Source of the DNA: Chlorobiaceae bacterium
GTDB taxonomy: Bacteria; Bacteroidota; Chlorobiia; Chlorobiales; Chlorobiaceae
NCBI GenBank assembly: GCA_013336025.1
Contig: JAAXUM010000038.1
Coordinates: 1 to 9,684, forward strand
Length of the DNA: 9,684 nucleotides
Reading direction: 5' to 3'
In this document: positions 7,016 through 9,684 of the stretch, piece after piece
Position numbering within the stretch: position 1 is the first letter of the stretch
Layout of the letters: every line of letters starts with the position of its first letter
The notes under the pieces: generated by a model
What the model was told of the DNA's origin: nothing
Database searches by the model: none
The model's input: the letters and a program-made list of their open reading frames with translations, nothing else
Made by a program: the position numbers and the translations under genes

Positions 7016-7258
7016 TTAACTCTTCTTGACATTTGAAGCATGTATGGCAAACTCCCTCTCTATGATAGAGCCCTGAGGATTGCCCTGCGTCGGCTTCATA
7101 TGGCGCTTTCTTATGTTTACACCTTCAACAATCACTCGGCCTTTGACCGGAAATACTCTCAGAATCTTGCCAGTCTTTCCTTTATCATTCCCGCTTATAA
7201 CGACAACCGTGTCGTTTTTCTTAACATGAAGCTTGACCTTTTTAATCCCTGTTTTCAT
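7016..7258 (-). CDS. rplX: 50S ribosomal protein L24
   Basis: L24 starts large-subunit assembly by binding the 5' end of 23S rRNA. The 80-residue product begins [20 protein letters not shown]. The KOW motif follows ([20 protein letters not shown], 15-34), then [16 protein letters not shown] (42-57) and the ending [13 protein letters not shown]. It is shorter than E. coli L24 (104 residues), as is common in several phyla where the C-terminal part is reduced. The start is ATG. There is no Shine-Dalgarno: the upstream sequence is AACAGCGAAAA. The gene follows the embedded tRNA by 34 bases, so its leader would be very short if the transcript is cut at the tRNA 3' end. Confidence 0.97.
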   Translation of the reverse strand: MKTGIKKVKLHVKKNDTVVVISGNDKGKTGKILRVFPVKGRVIVEGVNIRKRHMKPTQGNPQGSIIEREFAIHASNVKKS

Positions 7259-7267
7259 TTTTCGCTG

Positions 7268-7285
7268 TTATGATAGTATTCATAA
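7268..7285 (-). repeat. Small perfect inverted repeat between tRNA-Gly and rplX
   Basis: The minus strand reads TTATGA, six bases, TCATAA, a six-pair AT-only-but-one stem between the tRNA 3' end and the rplX start. It is weak as a structure. It might mark 3' processing of the tRNA or hide the rplX initiation region, or it may be chance. Confidence 0.25.
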
Positions 7286-7292
7286 AACCCTG

Positions 7293-7365
7293 AGCGGGAG
7301 ACGAGACTCGAACTCGCGACCAACAGCTTGGAAGGCTGTGACTCTACCAACTGAGTTACTCCCGC
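7293..7365 (-). tRNA. tRNA-Gly (anticodon UCC)
   Basis: The 73-base minus-strand sequence folds as a full cloverleaf. The acceptor stem is GCGGGAG with CTCCCGC. The D arm is ACTC/GAGT around AGTTGGTA. The anticodon arm is ACAGC-CTTCCAA-GCTGT with TCC at the anticodon. The variable loop is TGGTC. The T arm is GCGAG-TTCGAGT-CTCGT, with one G-T pair at its base. The discriminator base is T, as usual for bacterial tRNA-Gly. CCA is not encoded (CAG follows), so the tRNA nucleotidyltransferase must add it. The tRNA reads GGA and GGG codons. It lies nine bases after the rplN stop and 34 before rplX, in the operon's direction and apparently co-transcribed. Confidence 0.96.
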
Positions 7366-7374
7366 CTGATGCTC

Positions 7375-7743
7375 CTACAGTACTTCTGGTGCCAAAGATA
7401 CGATTTTCATATACTTCCTGTCACGCAGTTCACGTGCCACAGGTCCGAAAATACGTGTTCCCCTCGGCTCACCCTGTGCATTAAGCAGAACAACGGCATT
7501 TTCATCAAATCTGATATATGAACCGTCTTTTCTTCTCTGCTCTTTAACGCATCTGACCACAACGGCCTTGCAAACATCTTTTTTCTTTACAACACCTCCA
7601 GGAACAGCGGCCTTTACCGATACTATAATCTGATCGCCCAACCCTGCATACCGCCTTCCGGTTCCGCCGAATACATGAATACAGCGAACCTTTTTTGCAC
7701 CACTGTTGTCGGCGACAACCAGATTAGTTTCTTTCTGGATCAT
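7375..7743 (-). CDS. rplN: 50S ribosomal protein L14
   Basis: L14 lies at the subunit interface of the large subunit and forms bridges to 16S rRNA. The 122-residue product has the standard length and starts [20 protein letters not shown]. Family blocks include [20 protein letters not shown] (43-62), [17 protein letters not shown] (71-87) and [17 protein letters not shown] (91-107). The start is ATG. The only purine-rich signal, CAGG, touches the ATG, so the Shine-Dalgarno is poor. It is 38 bases after rpsQ, where E. coli would switch from the S10 to the spc operon; I see no terminator there. The tRNA-Gly follows directly. Confidence 0.98.
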   Translation of the reverse strand: MIQKETNLVVADNSGAKKVRCIHVFGGTGRRYAGLGDQIIVSVKAAVPGGVVKKKDVCKAVVVRCVKEQRRKDGSYIRFDENAVVLLNAQGEPRGTRIFGPVARELRDRKYMKIVSLAPEVL

Positions 7744-7781
7744 CCTGTTTCAAACGTTTTATAATGTATGAAAAATCTTTC

Positions 7782-8087
7782 TTACTTGGCTTTCTCAATG
7801 ATCTCGACAAGACGACAGCTCTTTCTCTTGCTGAGTGGCCTGCACTCTACGACTTTGACCAGATCACCGATTCCGGCTTCATTATTTTCGTCATGAGCCA
7901 TCAACCTCGTAGTTTTTTTGAAATATTTCTTGTAAACAGGATGCTGAACCCTGCGCTCTACTACAACGATAATAGCTTTGTCCATTTTATCGCTCACAAC
8001 TTTACCCTGCCAGCTTTTTTTCCTGCCTCTCGATTGAGCTTCCTGTCCACCGGCGGCACTGATTATTTTACTTTCATCCATTGACAT
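7782..8087 (-). CDS. rpsQ: 30S ribosomal protein S17 with N-terminal extension
   Basis: S17 is an early-assembling small-subunit protein with an OB fold that binds the 5' domain of 16S rRNA. From the ATG at 8087 it has 101 residues. The family core begins near residue 21 ([20 protein letters not shown]), then [20 protein letters not shown] (47-66) and the signature [17 protein letters not shown] (74-90). E. coli S17 has 84 residues, so about 15 are added at the front ([20 protein letters not shown]). The start is uncertain. An AAGGA lies 15 bases before the 8087 ATG, too far to be ideal. A second ATG at 8081 and an in-frame TTG at 8138, overlapping rpmC, are alternatives. Confidence 0.94.
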   Translation of the reverse strand: MSMDESKIISAAGGQEAQSRGRKKSWQGKVVSDKMDKAIIVVVERRVQHPVYKKYFKKTTRLMAHDENNEAGIGDLVKVVECRPLSKRKSCRLVEIIEKAK

Positions 8088-8109
8088 AAAGGTTTTGATT
8101 TTTCCTTCT

Positions 8110-8316
8110 TCAGTTCTGTACCGCTTCAAGTGACGCAAGCTGATGCAGGCGTGTTTTCATGCGGGCAACATCCCGTCTTGAATTACGAAACACCATAGGA
8201 TTCTGCGGCTGTTCTATCACTTTATAAAAGTTGATATCAGCAAGCCTGTCCTCAAGCTGGTTGATCCTTTCAATTAGCTCCTGTTTGCTGAGCGCAGCTA
8301 CTTCATATTTTTTCAT
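8110..8316 (-). CDS. rpmC: 50S ribosomal protein L29
   Basis: L29 is a small helical protein beside the peptide exit tunnel, next to L23, where chaperones and targeting factors dock. The 68-residue product begins [20 protein letters not shown]. It is mostly two long charged helices (roughly 9-30 and 46-64), with the family block [20 protein letters not shown] at 39-58. Length is typical. The start is ATG, with AAGAG about ten bases upstream, 32 bases after the rplP stop. It ends in TGA, 22 bases before the chosen rpsQ start. Confidence 0.96.
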   Translation of the reverse strand: MKKYEVAALSKQELIERINQLEDRLADINFYKVIEQPQNPMVFRNSRRDVARMKTRLHQLASLEAVQN

Positions 8317-8348
8317 GATACTTGATCTCTTGTCGTAATTGATGCACC

Positions 8349-8768
8349 TTATCCTTCGTAATCAGGACGGACAATAAACTTTGTTTTAATAGGAAGTTTT
8401 TGTGCCGCAAGCCGGAAAGCTTCTGTTGCCACCTCTCTTGGAATGCCATCAGCCTCAAACATAATCCGACCCGGCTTGACAACTGCAACCCAGAACTCCG
8501 GTGATCCCTTACCTGAACCCATTCGAGTTTCTGCAGCCTTTTTTGTTACCGGTTTGTCCGGAAATATTCTTATCCAGATTTTTCCGTCCCTTTTCATAAA
8601 TCTCGTCATTGCTACACGTGCTGCCTCAATCTGACGGCTGGTAATCCATGCTGGCTCAAGGGCTTTTAAACCAAAAGAACCGAAATCAACCGATGTCCCA
8701 CGTCCGGAATTACCTTTCATCCGGCCACGCATTGTTTTTCTATATTTAACCCTCTTTGGCATTAACAT
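8349..8768 (-). CDS. rplP: 50S ribosomal protein L16
   Basis: L16 helps shape the A-site tRNA path and is needed late in large-subunit assembly. The 139-residue product begins [20 protein letters not shown], parallel to the E. coli start MLQPKR. It contains [20 protein letters not shown] (28-47), [20 protein letters not shown] (48-67) and the conserved loop [20 protein letters not shown] (82-101). Arg82 corresponds to the arginine that is hydroxylated in E. coli L16 (family knowledge; not testable here). The start is ATG at 8768, with GGAG eight bases upstream. A second ATG two codons in is less likely. It lies 42 bases after rpsC. Confidence 0.98.
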   Translation of the reverse strand: MLMPKRVKYRKTMRGRMKGNSGRGTSVDFGSFGLKALEPAWITSRQIEAARVAMTRFMKRDGKIWIRIFPDKPVTKKAAETRMGSGKGSPEFWVAVVKPGRIMFEADGIPREVATEAFRLAAQKLPIKTKFIVRPDYEG

Positions 8769-8810
8769 ACCGGCAACTCCATTCGTTTTCTGATTGTATT
8801 GTACTTGTAC

Positions 8811-9563
8811 CTATGATCGTTTTGTACGGCGACGGCGCTTGCTGCGAGGATCACGCGGTCTTGATTTGGAATCTCCACGTCTCTCATTGATTCTCTTCAG
8901 CTCATCTTCCTCAATAGCATCAATACGCTGAACAAGAACCTCACCTTTGTAAACCCAAACCTTGATACCTATTGTTCCTGCGATAGTATGCGCTGTTACG
9001 CTTGCATAATCAACATTGGCACGAATGGTATGAAGAGGTATCTTCCCTTCCTTATACTGCTCAGCTCTTGCAATCTCTGCTCCACCAAGACGACCTGCAC
9101 AGCGGATTCTGATGCCTTCTGCCCCGGCACGCATTGCCTGCTGGATAGCCTGCTTCATTGCCCGTCTGAAAGAAACACGATTCTCAAGCTGGTAAGCGAT
9201 ATTTTCGCCGATCAACTGTGCTTCAGTCTCGGGCTTCATGACCTCAACAACATCAATCTTAACCTCTTTTCCGGTAATACGGCTCAGTTCCTGGGAGAGA
9301 TTATTGATCTCCTCACCTTTTCTGCCGACTACAGCACCGGGACGAGCTGCATAAATATTGATTTTAATATGCTTGGTTGTTCTCTCGATAACAATACGTG
9401 CAATTCCGGCTTTTTCCCTTTTCAGCCTTGCCTGAACGTAGTTTCGGATAACATGGTCCTGCTTGATCTTTTCTGCAATTACAGGACTATCGTCGTACCA
9501 ACGCGAAGTCCAGTCCCTGATAATTCCAAGCCTGAATCCATTAGGATTAACTTTCTGGCCCAA
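8811..9563 (-). CDS. rpsC: 30S ribosomal protein S3 (TTG start)
   Basis: S3 is a head protein at the mRNA entry channel and contributes to mRNA unwinding. The 250-residue product begins [20 protein letters not shown], the conserved S3 start. A type II KH domain has its GxxG loop as GRKG at 80-83. The C-terminal domain includes [20 protein letters not shown] (157-176) and [12 protein letters not shown] (197-208). The tail beyond 229 is strongly basic ([10 protein letters not shown]) and makes the protein longer than E. coli S3 (233). The start codon is TTG at 9563-9561, with AAGGAG six bases upstream; no in-frame ATG fits. It follows rplV by 15 bases. Confidence 0.98.
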   Translation of the reverse strand: MGQKVNPNGFRLGIIRDWTSRWYDDSPVIAEKIKQDHVIRNYVQARLKREKAGIARIVIERTTKHIKINIYAARPGAVVGRKGEEINNLSQELSRITGKEVKIDVVEVMKPETEAQLIGENIAYQLENRVSFRRAMKQAIQQAMRAGAEGIRIRCAGRLGGAEIARAEQYKEGKIPLHTIRANVDYASVTAHTIAGTIGIKVWVYKGEVLVQRIDAIEEDELKRINERRGDSKSRPRDPRSKRRRRTKRS

Positions 9564-9578
9564 TGCTCTCTCCTTGTT

Positions 9579-9684
9579 TTATTTAGTTACCGGGTTTTTA
9601 ACCTTATCGACGATGATCGTCAGATGATTCGATCTTTTACGAATCCTGAATGCGCGACCCATAGGCGCTGGAAGCGTCCTTTTA
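9579..9684 (-). CDS. rplV: 50S ribosomal protein L22, C-terminal part (runs off window)
   Basis: Only the last 34 codons and the TAA stop (9581-9579) are inside the window. The visible residues read [17 protein letters not shown] and then [17 protein letters not shown]. This matches the end of L22: the tip of the beta-hairpin that lines the peptide exit tunnel, followed by the closing strand of the globular domain. L22 binds several 23S rRNA domains. Its place just before rpsC is standard for the S10 operon. The rpsC Shine-Dalgarno begins a few bases after the rplV stop, which favours coupled translation. Confidence 0.95.
   Translation of the reverse strand, partial: KRTLPAPMGRAFRIRKRSNHLTIIVDKVKNPVTK

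Noticed and set aside
7233..7484. Plus-strand open frame containing GRRDSNSRPTAWKAVTLPTE
   Set aside because: This peptide is the translation of the reverse complement of a tRNA gene, a common false annotation; the real feature is tRNA-Gly on the minus strand.
7744..7781. Operon boundary (terminator or promoter) between rpsQ and rplN as in E. coli
   Set aside because: The gap is 38 bases with only short AT palindromes and no terminator-like stem or clear promoter boxes.
1..9684. Mobile element, CRISPR array, defence genes or integrated element at the tRNA
   Set aside because: No transposase, integrase, direct repeats or array were seen; the tRNA is flanked on both sides by intact core ribosomal-protein genes.

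Overview
The window is part of one long ribosomal-protein gene cluster (S10, spc and alpha type), with every gene on the minus strand. Read 3' to 5' along the given strand, the order is rplV (cut by the window edge), rpsC, rplP, rpmC, rpsQ, rplN, a tRNA-Gly(UCC), rplX, rplE, rpsN, rpsH, rplF, rplR, rpsE, rpmD, rplO, secY, map, infA, rpmJ, rpsM and rpsK (cut by the window edge). Genes are about 10 to 110 bases apart and no gap exceeds 120 bases, so no gene-free stretch needs separate description.

The organism is probably a green sulfur bacterium (Chlorobiales, Chlorobium/Prosthecochloris-like). The protein sequences, notably L14, L18 and S3, look like that group from memory. The order secY-map-infA-rpmJ without adk, a long zinc-free S14, and moderate GC (roughly 45 percent by eye) fit the Bacteroidota/Chlorobiota branch. 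This is recognition by eye, not a database result.

Region by region: positions 9684-7782 are the S10-type end (L22, S3, L16, L29, S17). Positions 7743-3309 are the spc-type segment (L14 to L15), interrupted after L14 by the tRNA. Positions 3290-1149 hold the SecY translocon channel and methionine aminopeptidase. Positions 1110-892 hold initiation factor IF-1. Positions 781-1 begin the alpha-type segment (L36, S13, S11). Together the genes make parts of both ribosomal subunits, the channel that takes nascent membrane and secreted proteins, the enzyme that trims their initiator methionine, and an initiation factor.

This is conserved housekeeping DNA and I see no defence system, mobile element, CRISPR array or unknown gene. 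The points that merit a second look are at the RNA level: a tRNA-Gly embedded in the operon, a perfect 7-bp stem-loop just before rplE (the place where S8 represses the spc operon in E. coli), two stem-loops plus a possible promoter in the infA-rpmJ gap, UUG start codons on rpsC and infA, and a family-atypical C-terminal tail on L15.
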